Shown: positions 1-10,484, numbered from the stretch's first letter. The stretch is DNA of 64,000 nt from Pseudaminobacter soli (ex Li et al. 2025) (GCF_003012705.1 NZ_PXYL01000008.1:186001-250000), one strand, 5' to 3'. Numbers and translations: made by a program. Notes: generated from the sequence alone by a model not told the origin.

Positions 1-136
1 CGAAGGATTTCAGCTTCTCGGCCACGAAAGCGGCCGTCTCGTAGACGTCGTAATTCAGCTCGGGGTTCTGGTGCAGCGTGCGGCGCCAGCCGGCGACTTC
101 GTCCTGCAACTCGGCAGCTCGGTTCAGAATCGGCAT
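1..136 (-). CDS. M20-family amidohydrolase, N-terminal fragment
   Basis: Only the first 45 codons are inside the window; the gene continues past base 1. The reverse strand reads MPILNRAAELQDEV and then WRRTLHQNPEL, which is the typical opening of M20 aminoacylase/hippurate-hydrolase-type amidohydrolases (the R-x-x-L-H-x-x-P-E-L segment precedes the metal-binding core). These cytoplasmic metalloenzymes hydrolyse N-acyl or N-carbamoyl amino acids. The metal ligands lie outside the window, so the substrate cannot be judged. It is transcribed divergently from the carboxypeptidase at 351, sharing a 214-base upstream region in which I see no clear operator. Confidence 0.8.
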   Translation of the reverse strand, partial: MPILNRAAELQDEVAGWRRTLHQNPELNYDVYETAAFVAEKLKSF

Positions 137-350
137 GATGAAATACTTTCGCTGTTCGTGGGTTTTGTCCCGTTTGCTCGCAATCGTGATCGTACACGCT
201 TTGCCATTTTGACGTCACATAGGCTAAATAGCACCGCGAGGTGCGGCCGGGACACGAGGGCCAGATCCCGCACTATTTGAGACTTGACTCGATCCGAAAA
301 TCTTAAGGACCCCGAGGCGGCCACGGCAAGAGGCGAAATCGGAATTCAAC

Positions 351-1499
351 ATGCGGCATCTCTTTTTTTCAAAAGGACTTTTCCTCGGCCTCGCGGCGCT
401 TTCAGGGCTCGCCAGTGGCCCGGCAGCGGCCAATCCGTCGATCCTGTTCGATGTGCGTACCGGCCAGGTGCTCGAACATGAGGACGCCTTCAAGCGTTGG
501 CATCCCGCTTCGCTGACCAAGATCATGACGGCCTATGTGGCCTTCCGCGCCGTCAAGGCAGGGGAAGTGTCGCTGCAGTCGCCGATCAAGATGACCAAGA
601 TTTCGGCCGCCGAGCCGCCGAGCAAGATGGGCTTCAAGCCCGGCTCGGTGATGACGCTCGACAACGCGCTGAAGATGATGCTCGGCAAGTCGGCCAATGA
701 CATCGCCGCCGCCGTGGGCGAGAACATCGGCGGCACCATCCCCGCCTTCGCCGATCGCATGAACGCCGAGGCCCAGCGCCTGGGCATGACCGGCAGCCAT
801 TTCACCAATCCCAATGGCCTGCATGATCCGGAAAACTACACCACCGCGCGCGATCTCGCGCTGCTGGTGCGGGCGATCCGCACCGAATTCCCGCAATATG
901 CCTCGTATTTTTCCATCGAGGGGATCACAACCAACGGCAAGAACCGCATTCACGGCTACAACCCGCTGCTCGGCCGTTTTGCCGGCGCCGATGGCATGAA
1001 GACCGGTTTCGTCTGCGCTTCCGGCTACAATCTGATCGGCAGCGCAACGCGCGAGGGTCGCACGCTGGCCGCCGTCGTGCTGGGCGAGCGCACGCCGTGG
1101 GGCCGCGCCGACCATGCGGCAGACCTGCTGGGCCAGGGTTTTTCGACCTCTACGGCCGGCAGCGTGACGCTCTCGAGCCTCCAGCCCTATGGCGAGGGGC
1201 AGACCACGCCCACCGACATGCGCGACATCGTCTGCAGCAAGGAGGGCGCCTCGGAGCGGTCCGACGGGCTCGACGCGAAGGGCAGGCCGAAGTTCAAGTC
1301 GCCCTACATGGTTGATCTGAAGCGCGAGCTGCAGTTCGTCCGCGTCGGTCTCGGCGGCGCGACCGGTCCCGTGCCGGCGGCTTTTGCCGCAATAGACGCC
1401 AAGAACAACAAGGCCGACGTGCCGATCCCGACCTGGCGCCCGGACAAGCCGGCGCCGGGCGTGCCGGTTTCCGCGCAGGGCGACGCCACGCAGCAGTAA
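351..1499 (+). CDS. D-alanyl-D-alanine carboxypeptidase (penicillin-binding protein, S11)
   Basis: A 382-residue exported peptidoglycan enzyme that trims the terminal D-Ala from stem peptides. It has an N-terminal signal peptide (about residues 1-27, ending in AAA), then the three serine-peptidase motifs: SLTK at 54-57 with Ser54 as nucleophile, SAN at 114-116 and KTG at 217-219. The C-terminal 130 residues are proline- and glycine-rich and contain no recognisable second domain, so the classic PBP5 C-terminal membrane anchor is not evident. Its stop lies five bases before the CobW-type gene, so the two are probably cotranscribed. Identification is by motifs and order; which D,D-carboxypeptidase subgroup (DacA, DacC or DacF-like) is not resolved. 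Confidence 0.9.
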   Translation: MRHLFFSKGLFLGLAALSGLASGPAAANPSILFDVRTGQVLEHEDAFKRWHPASLTKIMTAYVAFRAVKAGEVSLQSPIKMTKISAAEPPSKMGFKPGSVMTLDNALKMMLGKSANDIAAAVGENIGGTIPAFADRMNAEAQRLGMTGSHFTNPNGLHDPENYTTARDLALLVRAIRTEFPQYASYFSIEGITTNGKNRIHGYNPLLGRFAGADGMKTGFVCASGYNLIGSATREGRTLAAVVLGERTPWGRADHAADLLGQGFSTSTAGSVTLSSLQPYGEGQTTPTDMRDIVCSKEGASERSDGLDAKGRPKFKSPYMVDLKRELQFVRVGLGGATGPVPAAFAAIDAKNNKADVPIPTWRPDKPAPGVPVSAQGDATQQ

Positions 1500-1504
1500 T
1501 AGTC

Positions 1505-2638
<1,134 letters not shown>

Positions 2639-2678
2639 GGCGAGGCCCGCTCAGCCGTTCAGTCCATAATTGAAGGTA

Positions 2679-2912
2679 TCAGGCGCCGCGTTCTACGAGG
2701 AAGCGGTGGCCGCCGGGCTGCGACTGCGTTTCCACCAGCCGGTGGCCGTTCTCCATGCAGAAGGCGGGAATGTCGATCACCGCCAGCGGGTCGGTGGTCT
2801 CCAGCCACAGCAGGCTGCCGGGCGCCATGCCGGCAAGGCGCTTGCGCGCCTTCAGCACGGGCAGGGGGCAGTTCAGTCCCTTGAGGTCGTAGACATCCGC
2901 TTCGCCTGTCAA
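2679..2912 (-). CDS. TusA/SirA-family sulfur carrier protein
   Basis: A 77-residue protein of the TusA/SirA/YedF fold, close to the usual length of about 80. The N-terminal half carries the family signature NCPLPVLKARK, whose cysteine carries persulfide sulfur in TusA proteins. It is expected to be a cytoplasmic sulfur relay for tRNA thiolation, molybdenum cofactor or general sulfur trafficking; the particular client is not evident. The start is a TTG at 2912 preceded by an AGGAAG ribosome binding site; no ATG fits. It lies 11 bases after the L,D-transpeptidase-like gene on the same strand, so it is probably cotranscribed with it. Confidence 0.85.
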   Translation of the reverse strand: MTGEADVYDLKGLNCPLPVLKARKRLAGMAPGSLLWLETTDPLAVIDIPAFCMENGHRLVETQSQPGGHRFLVERGA

Positions 2913-2923
2913 AGCTTCCTGCC

Positions 2924-4228
2924 TCAGCTGCCGAACAGGCTGGCCATGCGCCTGCGAACGCCGCCCAGCAGGCCCGGCTTTTCCGCTGGCTCCTGGTCGG
3001 CCGGCACGACGGCAATCTGGTTGGCATCAGGTGCTGCGACCGGCGCGGGGCCGGCTTTGGCCAGTGCGGCAGCCGCATTCTTCTCGGCCTTGGCCAGCGC
3101 GATCGCGGCGGCCTTTTCCTCGGCTGCGCGCTTTTTCTCCTCGGCGAGCCTCTTCTTCTCGGCCTGTGCGGCCTCGAGTGCGGCCATGCGCCGGCCGGCC
3201 GGGGAGTCGATGCGGCCCATGTGCGTCGTCACCTTGACGCTGCCATCCGCCTGGAGCGACGGCGGATCGATCGGCACGCGTTCGCCGCGCGCCCGCTGCT
3301 TGGTCCAATCCGAGACGATGTTGGCTTCCTTGATGCCGGCGATCGTGGGCTTGGGTTCGGGGATCGAGCTGTTGACGGCACTGGCAAAGGCCTTTTCGTA
3401 GGTGGCCTGGTAGCTCTGATAGGCCGTCTTCAGCGCGTCGGGCAGCGCCGAGGGCGGGCAAGCGCCGGTTGGCGAGAAGGCGGCGCCGTTCTCGGGAACC
3501 TGGTTGAAGACATAGTGCTTCTCGCAGACATCGACCTTCGGCGGCACCTTCGTGATCTCGAACTGATCGTAGCCTTCCTTCAGCATCTTCCAGAACTCGT
3601 AGTTCGGGTCGTTGCGATAGCGCGCCATGTTGGCGGCCGTCATGTGGAAGGGGAAGGCCTGCACCTGGAATTCGGTCTGGCCGCCGGAAAAGGCGTCGCG
3701 GCCGAAGGCATAGATCTGCTCGATCTGCGCGTCGGTCATCGAGTAGCAGCCCGACGACGAGCAGGCGCCGTGCACCATTAGGTTCGAGCCGGTGCGGCCA
3801 TTGGCCCGGTCATAGGCGTTGGGGTAGCCGATGTTGAAGGCGAGATAATATTGCGAGTTCGGCTTCATCTGCCCCGGGCGCACCGTGTAGAAGCCCTCGG
3901 GCGCCTGGCGGTCGCCCTCGATGTATTTCGGTCCGAGCTTGCCCGACCATTTGCAGATGTCGTAGCTGGCGATGATGTCGTAGCGCCCGTTGGATTTCTG
4001 CTTCCAGATCTCCAGCTTGCCTTCTTCCTTGAAGATGCGCGCCATCACCGGCGAACTGCGCGGCATGTCCTTGGCCTTCATCTCGGCCAGGACTTTTGGC
4101 GGAATATGGAGCTCGCCCCTGGGCGTCAAACCCTCGAAGGTGGACTGCACATCGTTGTTGCAGCCGGCCATGGCGAGGGCCGCTATCAGCAAACCGGAAC
4201 GGGCTATACTGGCAATTCTCGGCATCAA
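2924..4228 (-). CDS. L,D-transpeptidase (YkuD/YafK-like) lipoprotein
   Basis: A 434-residue envelope protein. It starts with a lipoprotein-type signal (hydrophobic segment, then AMAGC with Cys23 as the likely lipidated residue). The YkuD catalytic signature H-G-x6-G-C-x-x-M is seen as HGACSSSGCYSM at 153-164, giving His153 and Cys161 as catalytic residues. The domain architecture resembles E. coli YafK (DpaA), a murein L,D-transpeptidase-fold hydrolase that releases lipoproteins from peptidoglycan, so amidase and transpeptidase activities are both possible. The C-terminal 130 residues are Ala/Lys/Glu-rich, probably coiled coil or disordered. A 250-base gap separates it from accA upstream. Confidence 0.85.
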   Translation of the reverse strand: MMPRIASIARSGLLIAALAMAGCNNDVQSTFEGLTPRGELHIPPKVLAEMKAKDMPRSSPVMARIFKEEGKLEIWKQKSNGRYDIIASYDICKWSGKLGPKYIEGDRQAPEGFYTVRPGQMKPNSQYYLAFNIGYPNAYDRANGRTGSNLMVHGACSSSGCYSMTDAQIEQIYAFGRDAFSGGQTEFQVQAFPFHMTAANMARYRNDPNYEFWKMLKEGYDQFEITKVPPKVDVCEKHYVFNQVPENGAAFSPTGACPPSALPDALKTAYQSYQATYEKAFASAVNSSIPEPKPTIAGIKEANIVSDWTKQRARGERVPIDPPSLQADGSVKVTTHMGRIDSPAGRRMAALEAAQAEKKRLAEEKKRAAEEKAAAIALAKAEKNAAAALAKAGPAPVAAPDANQIAVVPADQEPAEKPGLLGGVRRRMASLFGS

Positions 4229-4428
4229 AATATCGTCTTCGTTTCCGTCGATTCCGGCGGGAACTGCAATCCCCCTGCCGGCCTTGGTCGGCGCGGACGG
4301 TAAACCGTTAACCTTGCGAATTGATTACTGCAAGGCCTACGATTCTAGCGTCTGGGTTGTGTTTGACGAAAAACTGGCGGCAAATTTGTGACAAAGGCCG
4401 TCAAGTGGCCGCATTTGCGCCGTCTTGC

Positions 4429-4464
4429 GCCATGCCGCAGCGCCCTTTAGGCGCGCGGCATGGC
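4429..4464. other. Strong stem-loop in the accA / L,D-transpeptidase gap
   Basis: GCCATGCCGC at 4429-4438 pairs perfectly with GCGGCATGGC at 4455-4464, and inner CGCC and GGCG segments extend the stem. It lies just downstream of the accA stop codon in the accA transcript (reverse strand), but the short T-run (TTTG) follows the stem on the plus strand, so it is not a classic intrinsic terminator for accA. It may protect the accA 3' end or terminate weakly. The remainder of the 4229-4478 gap holds nothing else I can name, apart from a TTAACC half-site near 4308. Confidence 0.45.
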
Positions 4465-4478
4465 TTTGTGACGATGTG

Positions 4479-5429
4479 TCAGAGGCTGCGGCCCATGGCC
4501 AGGTACTTTTCGCGGCGCTGCTCGCGGAAATCGATCGGGTTGGCGGTGAATTCGCCGAGGGTCCTGGCGATGAGGTCGCCGGTGGACTTGATGACTGCTT
4601 CGGGCGCGCGGTGCGCGCCGCCCAGCGGCTCGGGGATGATGCCGTCGATGATCTTCAGCGCCAGAAGGTCCTGCGCGGTGATCTTCATGTTGGTGGCCGC
4701 ATCCTTCGAACGCGTGGTGTCGCGCCACAGGATCGAGGCCGCGCCTTCCGGCGAGATCACCGAATAGATCGCATGTTCGAGCATGAAGACGCGGTTGGCT
4801 GTGGCGATCGCGATCGCGCCGCCCGAGCCGCCTTCGCCGATCACCACCGAGATCGACGGCACCTTCAGCGCCAGGCTGGTGGAGGTGGAGCGGGCAATCG
4901 CTTCCGCCTGGCCGCGCTCTTCGGCGCCGACGCCGGGATAGGCGCCTGCGGTGTCGACCAGCGTCACCAGCGGGATCGAGAACCGGTCGGCCAGTTCCAT
5001 GATGCGCACCGCCTTGCGGTAGCCCTCGGGGCGCGGCGAGCCGAAATTGTGCTCGAGCCGGCTCTTGGTGTCGGAACCTTTTTCCTGGCCGATTACGGCG
5101 ATGGGCTGGCCCTGGAATCGGGCGAAACCGCCGACGATGGCCTTGTCCTCGCCGAAGGCGCGGTCGCCGGCCAGCGGCGTGAAATCGGTGAACAGCGCGG
5201 TGACGTAGTCGAGGCAGTGGGGGCGATCGGGATGGCGCGCCACCTGCACCTTCTGCCACGGCGTCAGCGCCTTGTAGGCGTCGCGCAGTGCATCGCGCGA
5301 GCGCTTTTCCAGGCGCGCGATCTCGTCGCCCACATCGACGGCCTCGCCATTCTCGGCGAGCTTCTTCAGCTCAAGGATCTTGCCTTCGAGATCCGCGACA
5401 GGTTTTTCGAAATCGAGGTAGTTGTACAT
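4479..5429 (-). CDS. accA: Acetyl-CoA carboxylase carboxyltransferase subunit alpha
   Basis: A 316-residue protein matching AccA over its full usual length (about 318). It opens [18 protein letters not shown], contains the crotonase-fold core with the GGSGGAIAI oxyanion segment, and ends LAMGRSL. With AccD it transfers the carboxyl group from carboxybiotin to acetyl-CoA, making malonyl-CoA for fatty acid synthesis in the cytoplasm. xerD lies 91 bases upstream on the same strand, the usual rhizobial order, so the two may share a transcript. No oddities in the frame. Confidence 0.97.
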   Translation of the reverse strand: MYNYLDFEKPVADLEGKILELKKLAENGEAVDVGDEIARLEKRSRDALRDAYKALTPWQKVQVARHPDRPHCLDYVTALFTDFTPLAGDRAFGEDKAIVGGFARFQGQPIAVIGQEKGSDTKSRLEHNFGSPRPEGYRKAVRIMELADRFSIPLVTLVDTAGAYPGVGAEERGQAEAIARSTSTSLALKVPSISVVIGEGGSGGAIAIATANRVFMLEHAIYSVISPEGAASILWRDTTRSKDAATNMKITAQDLLALKIIDGIIPEPLGGAHRAPEAVIKSTGDLIARTLGEFTANPIDFREQRREKYLAMGRSL

Positions 5430-5520
5430 GCGTGAACTTTGACCGATACGCCTGAAGAAAAAGACGGCCGACGCCTCGAAAGAGCAGGGTCGGCGTCGCG
5501 AAACTTGCCTTCACATAACC

Positions 5521-6444
5521 TCAGCGCCCGCCATCGGCAAGCGGATGATGGTCATTGACCAGCCGCACGAGCCGCTCTTCGAGCACATGAGTGTAGATTT
5601 GCGTGGTGGAAATGTCTGAATGGCCGAGCAGCTGCTGCACCGCGCGCAGGTCCGCGCCATTCTGCAAAAGATGGCTGGCAAAGGCGTGACGCAGCACGTG
5701 CGGCGATATCTTGGCGGATGAAATGCCTGCCCGTGCGGCGAGCCCCTTCAGTTCGCGGGCGAAGACCTGGCGCGGCAGGTAGCCGCTCTCGGACGCGGCG
5801 GGAAACAGGAACGGGCTTTCGGCCAGCGCCGGCACCTTGTTGCGCTCGGCAAGCCAGCAGCGCATCGCTTCGCGCGCCTTGCCCGACAGCGGCACCATGC
5901 GCTCCTTGTTGCCCTTGCCGCGCACGATGAAGAAGCGCTCGTCGCGCAGCGCTACCGTCAGCGGCAGGCTGACCAGCTCCGAAACGCGCAAGCCCGTCGC
6001 ATAGAGCACCTCGACCAGCGCATGCATGCGCAGAGCCGCGATGCGCGGGGCGTCGCCCAGCGCAGGGTCGGACGCTTCCGCCGCCGCACGGTCGAGCAAA
6101 CGGCCGGTCTCGGCCTCGCTCATCGTCTTGGGCAGGGCGCGGTCCTTCTTCGGGCTGTCCAGGACGCCGGTGGGATCGTCGGGCCGCAGACCTTCCGCAT
6201 AGAGAAACTTGTAGAACTGGCGCAGGGCCGAGAGCCGGCGCGCCTGCGAGGTGGCGGCGAAGCCGCGCGCGGCGATGTCGCCCAGATAGGCGCGGATGGC
6301 GGCGGAATCCGCGTTCGCCAGGTCACCTATGTGTTCGGCCGCGTCCTCAAGGTCGCGACGATAGGAGGCCAGCGTGTTGTCGGCCGCGCCTCGTTCGGCG
6401 CTCATCATTTCAAGGAACGCCTCGATACGCGCGCTGCTTTTCAT
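5521..6444 (-). CDS. xerD: Site-specific tyrosine recombinase XerD
   Basis: A 307-residue tyrosine recombinase with an N-terminal SAM-like core-binding domain (about residues 1-95) and a C-terminal catalytic domain. The catalytic set is visible: Arg153 (ATGLRVSEL), Lys177 (GKGNKER), His249 and Arg252 (SPHVLRHAF), His275 (LLGHSD) and Tyr284. Its position between accA and aroK on the opposite strand to aroK is the conserved chromosomal locus of XerD in rhizobia, so this is the housekeeping dimer-resolution recombinase (acting with XerC at dif) and not a phage or integron integrase. Its ATG follows directly on the stop codon of the 49-residue ORF (TAAATG). Confidence 0.95.
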   Translation of the reverse strand: MKSSARIEAFLEMMSAERGAADNTLASYRRDLEDAAEHIGDLANADSAAIRAYLGDIAARGFAATSQARRLSALRQFYKFLYAEGLRPDDPTGVLDSPKKDRALPKTMSEAETGRLLDRAAAEASDPALGDAPRIAALRMHALVEVLYATGLRVSELVSLPLTVALRDERFFIVRGKGNKERMVPLSGKAREAMRCWLAERNKVPALAESPFLFPAASESGYLPRQVFARELKGLAARAGISSAKISPHVLRHAFASHLLQNGADLRAVQQLLGHSDISTTQIYTHVLEERLVRLVNDHHPLADGGR

Positions 6445-6594
6445 TTACTTCTTCGGATTGACCTTGTCGGCCGGGATGCGGATGGTGATTTCGCCGCGCT
6501 TGGGCTGAACGAAAGTGACGAGCGCGAACATCGCGCCATAGGCAAGGCCTGCCAAAATGCCGAGCGTTACAAGAAACCGGAATAAGGTCGGCAT
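6445..6594 (-). CDS. Small single-pass membrane protein upstream of xerD (49 aa)
   Basis: A short ORF starting at ATG 6594 and ending in TAA directly against the xerD ATG. It reads MPTLFRFLVTLGILAGLAYG and continues with a second hydrophobic stretch, giving one membrane segment at about residues 5-30, then a short basic tail with ITIRIPADKVNPKK. Similar 45-50-residue proteins precede xerD in other rhizobia as far as I recall, which supports it being real. Function unknown. The zero-base junction suggests translational coupling to xerD. It is divergent from aroK, with a 168-base shared upstream region. Confidence 0.72.
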   Translation of the reverse strand: MPTLFRFLVTLGILAGLAYGAMFALVTFVQPKRGEITIRIPADKVNPKK

Positions 6595-6762
6595 GCGCTC
6601 CGTCCCGTCGCTGGTTCAAGGTCTGGTTATGTGTCAGTCATGATGTCATTTCAAGGGCGAACAGTTGAAGGTGGTCCAAGGGCGTAGAGCCCGGGCGGTG
6701 TGAGCGAGCGCTTCAGCGCCTAACCCTTGACGCGACACACGTTTTCATGTCGAAACGCTGGC

Positions 6763-7371
6763 ATGACGAGCGAGACGCCTCACAACCCGACCGACACTAT
6801 GGCGGAGCTGCTGAAGCGGCTCGGCACCCGCTCCATCGTGTTCGTCGGTCTGATGGGCGCCGGCAAGACCGTGATCGGCCGCCGGGTGGCGACGATGCTC
6901 GACCTGCCCTTTGTCGACAGCGATCACGAGATCGAAACCGTGTCGCGCATGACCATCCCGGATCTTTTCCAGCGCTATGGCGAGCCGGAGTTCCGTGCGC
7001 TCGAGCAGCGCGTCATCCAGCGCGTGCTGGAAGGGGGGCCGCAGGTGTTGTCGACCGGCGGCGGGGCCTTCATGAATGCCCAGACGCGCGAAGCCGTGGC
7101 CGCGCATGGCGTTTCGGTATGGCTCAAGGCGGATATCGACACGCTGATGGAACGCGTGGGCAGGAAGCCGACCCGGCCGCTCTTGCAGAACGCCGATCCG
7201 CGCAGCGTTATGGAGCGGCTGATGGCGGAGCGTTACCCGGTCTATGAGACGGCCGACGTGACTGTGCTGACCCGGGAAGAGCGCAAGGAGGTCATCGCCG
7301 ACGAGGTGGTGGCTGCGCTCGACGAATATTTGTACGGACAGGGCGAAGAGCCCCGGGAGAATGCAGTATGA
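6763..7371 (+). CDS. aroK: Shikimate kinase
   Basis: A 202-residue shikimate kinase that phosphorylates shikimate at the 3-hydroxyl with ATP, step five of the shikimate pathway. Walker A is GLMGAGKT near residue 31. The substrate-binding DSDHEIE, the FRALEQ arginine segment, STGGGAF and the lid arginine in RPLLQ are all present. I take ATG 6763 as start; a TTG at 6727 would add 12 unconserved residues. The stop overlaps the aroB start by four bases (ATGA), so aroK and aroB are translationally coupled, as is common in proteobacteria. Confidence 0.95.
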   Translation: MTSETPHNPTDTMAELLKRLGTRSIVFVGLMGAGKTVIGRRVATMLDLPFVDSDHEIETVSRMTIPDLFQRYGEPEFRALEQRVIQRVLEGGPQVLSTGGGAFMNAQTREAVAAHGVSVWLKADIDTLMERVGRKPTRPLLQNADPRSVMERLMAERYPVYETADVTVLTREERKEVIADEVVAALDEYLYGQGEEPRENAV

Positions 7372-8489
7372 CGAGCAATGGTACGGTCAAGGTCGAGGTG
7401 GGTCTTGGTGACCGGGCCTATGACATCCTGATCGGCTCGGGGCTCGTCGGGCGTGCCGGGGAAGAAATCGCCGCCCGCCTGCCGGGCATTCGTGTGGCGA
7501 TCGTTACCGACGAGAATGTCGCGCGCGCCCATCTCGACCCGCTGACGGCCTCGCTCGACAAGGCCGGCATTTCGTCGACCGCAATCGTGTTGCCGGCCGG
7601 CGAAAAGACCAAGAGCTTTGCCCATCTGCAGGAAGTGGTGGACGGCGTTTTGGCCGCGCGGCTCGAGCGCCGCGATGCGGTCATTGCGCTCGGCGGCGGC
7701 GTCATCGGCGACCTTACCGGCTTTGCCTCGGGCATCGTGCGGCGCGGCATGAATTTCGTGCAGATCCCGACCTCGCTTCTGGCGCAGGTCGACTCCTCGG
7801 TCGGCGGCAAGACTGGCATCAACAGCACGCACGGCAAGAACCTCGTCGGCGTCTTCCATCAGCCGCGGCTGGTGCTGGCCGACACCGATGTGCTGGACAC
7901 GCTGCCCGCCCGCGAGTTCCGCGCCGGCTATGCCGAGGTCGCCAAATACGGCCTGATCGACCGGCCGGATTTCTTCGCCTGGCTGGAGAAGAACTGGCAG
8001 GAGGTCTTTTCGGGCGGCCCGGCGCGCACCGAGGCCATCGCCCAGTCCTGCCGCGCCAAGGCCGATGTCGTGGCGCGCGACGAATTCGAGACGGGCGATC
8101 GCGCGCTGCTCAATCTCGGCCATACCTTCGGGCATGCGCTCGAGGCGGCAACCGCCTATGACGGCACGCGCCTGGTGCATGGCGAGGGCGTCGCCATCGG
8201 CATGGCGTTGGCGCATCGCTTCTCGGCGCGCATGAACCTTGCCTCGCCCGACGATGCCGCCCGCGTGGAAGCGCATCTCAAGGCCGTGGGCCTGCCATGG
8301 CGCATGGCCGACATTCCCGGCGAATTGCCGGACGCCGAGCGGCTTCTGGCGTATATTGCGCAGGACAAGAAGGTGTCGCGCGGCGCGCTGACCTTCATCC
8401 TCACCCGCGGCATCGGCAAGTCCTTCATCGCCAAGGACGTGCCGGCCTCCGAGGTGCTGGCCTTCCTGAAGGAGAACCATCCCGGATGA
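7368..8489 (+). CDS. aroB: 3-dehydroquinate synthase
   Basis: A 373-residue NAD- and metal-dependent enzyme that cyclises DAHP to 3-dehydroquinate, step two of the shikimate pathway. Visible landmarks are the NAD-binding [11 protein letters not shown], the catalytic ING-type segment [10 protein letters not shown] and the metal ligands in GHTFGHALE and the later HGEGVAIG. Length fits the family. It overlaps aroK by four bases and overlaps the downstream CorC-type gene by four bases (ATG at 8486 inside the aroB TGA), making a three-gene translation chain. Confidence 0.96.
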   Translation: MTSNGTVKVEVGLGDRAYDILIGSGLVGRAGEEIAARLPGIRVAIVTDENVARAHLDPLTASLDKAGISSTAIVLPAGEKTKSFAHLQEVVDGVLAARLERRDAVIALGGGVIGDLTGFASGIVRRGMNFVQIPTSLLAQVDSSVGGKTGINSTHGKNLVGVFHQPRLVLADTDVLDTLPAREFRAGYAEVAKYGLIDRPDFFAWLEKNWQEVFSGGPARTEAIAQSCRAKADVVARDEFETGDRALLNLGHTFGHALEAATAYDGTRLVHGEGVAIGMALAHRFSARMNLASPDDAARVEAHLKAVGLPWRMADIPGELPDAERLLAYIAQDKKVSRGALTFILTRGIGKSFIAKDVPASEVLAFLKENHPG

Positions 8490-9775
8490 CCATGGAGATT
8501 TGGATCACGATCGGGATCATTGTGGTGCTTCTGGTCCTGTCCTTTCTCTTCTCCGGGACCGAAACCAGCATGACCGGCGCCTCTCGCGCACGCCTGCACT
8601 CGCTTGAGCAGGCCGGCAACGAGCGCGCGAGCCTTGTTCAGTGGCTGATCGAGCGCAAGGACCGGCTGGTCGGCGCGCTGCTCATCGGCAACAACCTCGT
8701 CAACATCCTGGCTTCGGCACTGGCGACCAGCCTGCTTCTGGAACTGTTCGGCGCGAGCGGCGTCGCCTACGCAACCGTCGTGATGACGGTGGTGCTGGTG
8801 ATTTTCTCCGAGATCCTGCCGAAAAGCTGGGCGCTGGCACGACCCGAGCAGTTCGCGTTGAGGGTCGCGCCGTTCGCACGGCTTGCGGTCGCCGTCTTCG
8901 GTCCGCTCTCGGCTGCCGCCAACTGGATCGTGCGCATCCTGCTTTCGCTGTTCGGCGTCAGCCTGTCGCGGGACGAGCCGCTGCTGTCGCCGCATGAGGA
9001 ACTGCGGGGAACGGTGGCCGTGCTGCATCGCGAGGGCGGCATGGTCAAGCAGGACCGCGACCGCATGGGCGGCTTGCTCGATCTGCACGAGCTCGAAGTG
9101 TCCGACGTGATGGTCCACCGCACCAACATGCGCTCGGTCAATATCGATAACCCGCCCGAGGCGGTGGTGCATGAGATCCTGCAGAGCCCGCACACGCGCA
9201 TGCCGCTGTGGCGCGGCGCCAGCGACAACATCGTCGGCGTGCTGCACGCAAAGGATCTCTTGCGGGCGCTCGAGGAAGTCGGCAACGACTTCACCAAGGT
9301 CGACGTGATGAAGATCGCCTCCAAGCCCTGGTTCGTGCCCGACACCACATCGCTTCAGGAACAGCTCAACGCCTTCCTGCGCCGCAAGGCACATTTCGCC
9401 CTCGTCGTCGACGAATATGGCGAACTGGAAGGGCTGGTGACGCTGGAGGACATCATAGAGGAGATCGTGGGCGAGATCGCCGACGAGCACGATGTCGACG
9501 TCCAGGGCGTTCGCCAGGAGTCGGACGGCTCCATCGTCGTCGATGGCTCGGTGCCGATCCGCGACCTCAACCGCGCGCTCGACTGGAACCTGCCCGATGA
9601 GGAGGCGACCACGATTGCAGGCCTCGTCATCCACGAGACGCAGTCGATCCCCGAGGAGCGGCAGGCTTTTACCTTTCATGGAAAGCGCTTCATCGTCATG
9701 AAGCGCGAGAGGAACCGCATCACCCGCATCCGCATCAGGCCGGCGCTCGAAGCGCAGGACAAGGCCGAGCGGTAA
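8486..9775 (+). CDS. CorC/HlyC-type membrane protein (CNNM domain with CBS pair)
   Basis: A 429-residue protein with an N-terminal CNNM (DUF21) membrane domain of about four helices (residues 1-160), two CBS domains (about 200-325) and a C-terminal CorC_HlyC domain (about 340-420). This architecture is found in CorB/CNNM magnesium transporters and in proteins annotated as hemolysin-like. By analogy with characterised CNNM/CorB proteins it probably exports Mg2+ or Co2+ under control of nucleotide binding by the CBS pair. The ATG at 8486 overlaps the aroB stop. Expression is therefore tied to aroKB, although no metabolic link is obvious. Confidence 0.9.
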   Translation: MTMEIWITIGIIVVLLVLSFLFSGTETSMTGASRARLHSLEQAGNERASLVQWLIERKDRLVGALLIGNNLVNILASALATSLLLELFGASGVAYATVVMTVVLVIFSEILPKSWALARPEQFALRVAPFARLAVAVFGPLSAAANWIVRILLSLFGVSLSRDEPLLSPHEELRGTVAVLHREGGMVKQDRDRMGGLLDLHELEVSDVMVHRTNMRSVNIDNPPEAVVHEILQSPHTRMPLWRGASDNIVGVLHAKDLLRALEEVGNDFTKVDVMKIASKPWFVPDTTSLQEQLNAFLRRKAHFALVVDEYGELEGLVTLEDIIEEIVGEIADEHDVDVQGVRQESDGSIVVDGSVPIRDLNRALDWNLPDEEATTIAGLVIHETQSIPEERQAFTFHGKRFIVMKRERNRITRIRIRPALEAQDKAER

Positions 9776-9790
9776 AGGCCGATGGCTTGA

Positions 9791-9819
9791 AATGACCATG
9801 GTCATTGATCGTGGTCATT
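9791..9819. promoter_or_regulatory. Palindromic operator upstream of the Phd/PIN module
   Basis: AATGACCATGGTCATT at 9791-9806 is a perfect 16-bp palindrome. The half-site TGGTCATT recurs at 9812-9819. This palindrome plus an extra half-site sits 37-65 bases before the antitoxin ATG. That is the layout expected for autoregulation by a Phd/YefM-type antitoxin, which binds such half-sites as dimers. The binding protein is inferred from position only. Confidence 0.6.
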
Positions 9820-9855
9820 TTGAAGCCTATCTTCTGTTTGAGCAGGAGACCGACC

Positions 9856-10089
9856 ATGACGGAGCATGTGTCGAAATCGAAATTCAAGGCCAAGGCGCTT
9901 GAATATTTTCGCCAGGTCGAGGCGAGCGGTGAGCCGATTGTGATTACCGAGCACGGCAAGCCAACCTTGGAAATTCGACCTTACGCAGAGACTAAACGAA
10001 CGCCTCTCGAAATGTTGAGGGGCAGCGTGTTGCGCTACGACGATCCGTTCGAGCCTGTTGGCGTCGAGGACTGGGAAGCGCTCAAGTGA
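9856..10089 (+). CDS. Phd/YefM-family antitoxin
   Basis: A 77-residue antitoxin. The N-terminal half reads SKFKAKALEYFRQVEASGEP followed by IVITEHGKPTLEI, the Phd/YefM DNA-binding and dimerisation fold. The C-terminal 30 residues form the toxin-wrapping tail. It should neutralise the adjacent PIN toxin and repress its own promoter through the palindrome at 9791. ATG 9856 with AGGAG upstream is preferred over an ATT/ATG further upstream that would run into the operator. The stop overlaps the toxin start (GTGA). Base composition is less GC-rich than neighbours, hinting at horizontal acquisition. Confidence 0.88.
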   Translation: MTEHVSKSKFKAKALEYFRQVEASGEPIVITEHGKPTLEIRPYAETKRTPLEMLRGSVLRYDDPFEPVGVEDWEALK

Positions 10090-10484
10090 TCGTCCTCGAT
10101 ACCCACGCTCTCATCTGGTGGGTCAACAAGGACGATACCCGACTTTCATCGGTTGCAGCCGACGCAATCGACCAGGCATTGGCCGGTGATGGTGTGGTCG
10201 CCTCGTCAATTTCAGCTTGGGAACTTGCGATGCTTGTGTCCAAAGGAAAGCTGGACTTGAGCATCGATGTTCTAACATGGCTCAGCGTTGCCTCTGAGAT
10301 CGATGGCTTCAGCTTCGTACCGGTCGACAATGTCATTGCCGTCAAAAGTCAGACGCTCCCCGGAGATTTTCATCCTGATCCGGCCGATCGCATCATCGTC
10401 GCACTCGCGCGCGAACTCGGGGCCGAACTGGTCACGGCCGATAGGAAGATCATCGGATATCCGCACGTCGCGACGATCTGGTAG
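10086..10484 (+). CDS. PIN-domain toxin ribonuclease (VapC-like)
   Basis: A 132-residue PIN-domain protein. The acidic metal-binding residues are recognisable: Asp5 in LDTHALIWW, the glutamate in SAWELA, and the aspartates in DPADRII and the later TADRKI. PIN toxins are Mg2+-dependent RNases that commonly cut tRNA or rRNA. Its partner is a Phd-type antitoxin, a known combination for the LDTHALIWW subgroup. Translation starts at GTG 10086, overlapping the antitoxin stop by four bases, so toxin synthesis depends on antitoxin translation. All acidic residues appear intact, so I expect an active toxin. Confidence 0.88.
   Translation: MIVLDTHALIWWVNKDDTRLSSVAADAIDQALAGDGVVASSISAWELAMLVSKGKLDLSIDVLTWLSVASEIDGFSFVPVDNVIAVKSQTLPGDFHPDPADRIIVALARELGAELVTADRKIIGYPHVATIW

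Noticed and set aside
4429-4464. Intrinsic terminator for accA
   Set aside because: The stem is strong but the T-run follows on the wrong strand for accA, so it is listed only as a stem-loop.
5521-6444. XerD as an integron or phage integrase
   Set aside because: Locus, length and order beside accA and aroK match the housekeeping XerD of rhizobia; there are no cassettes or att-like repeats.
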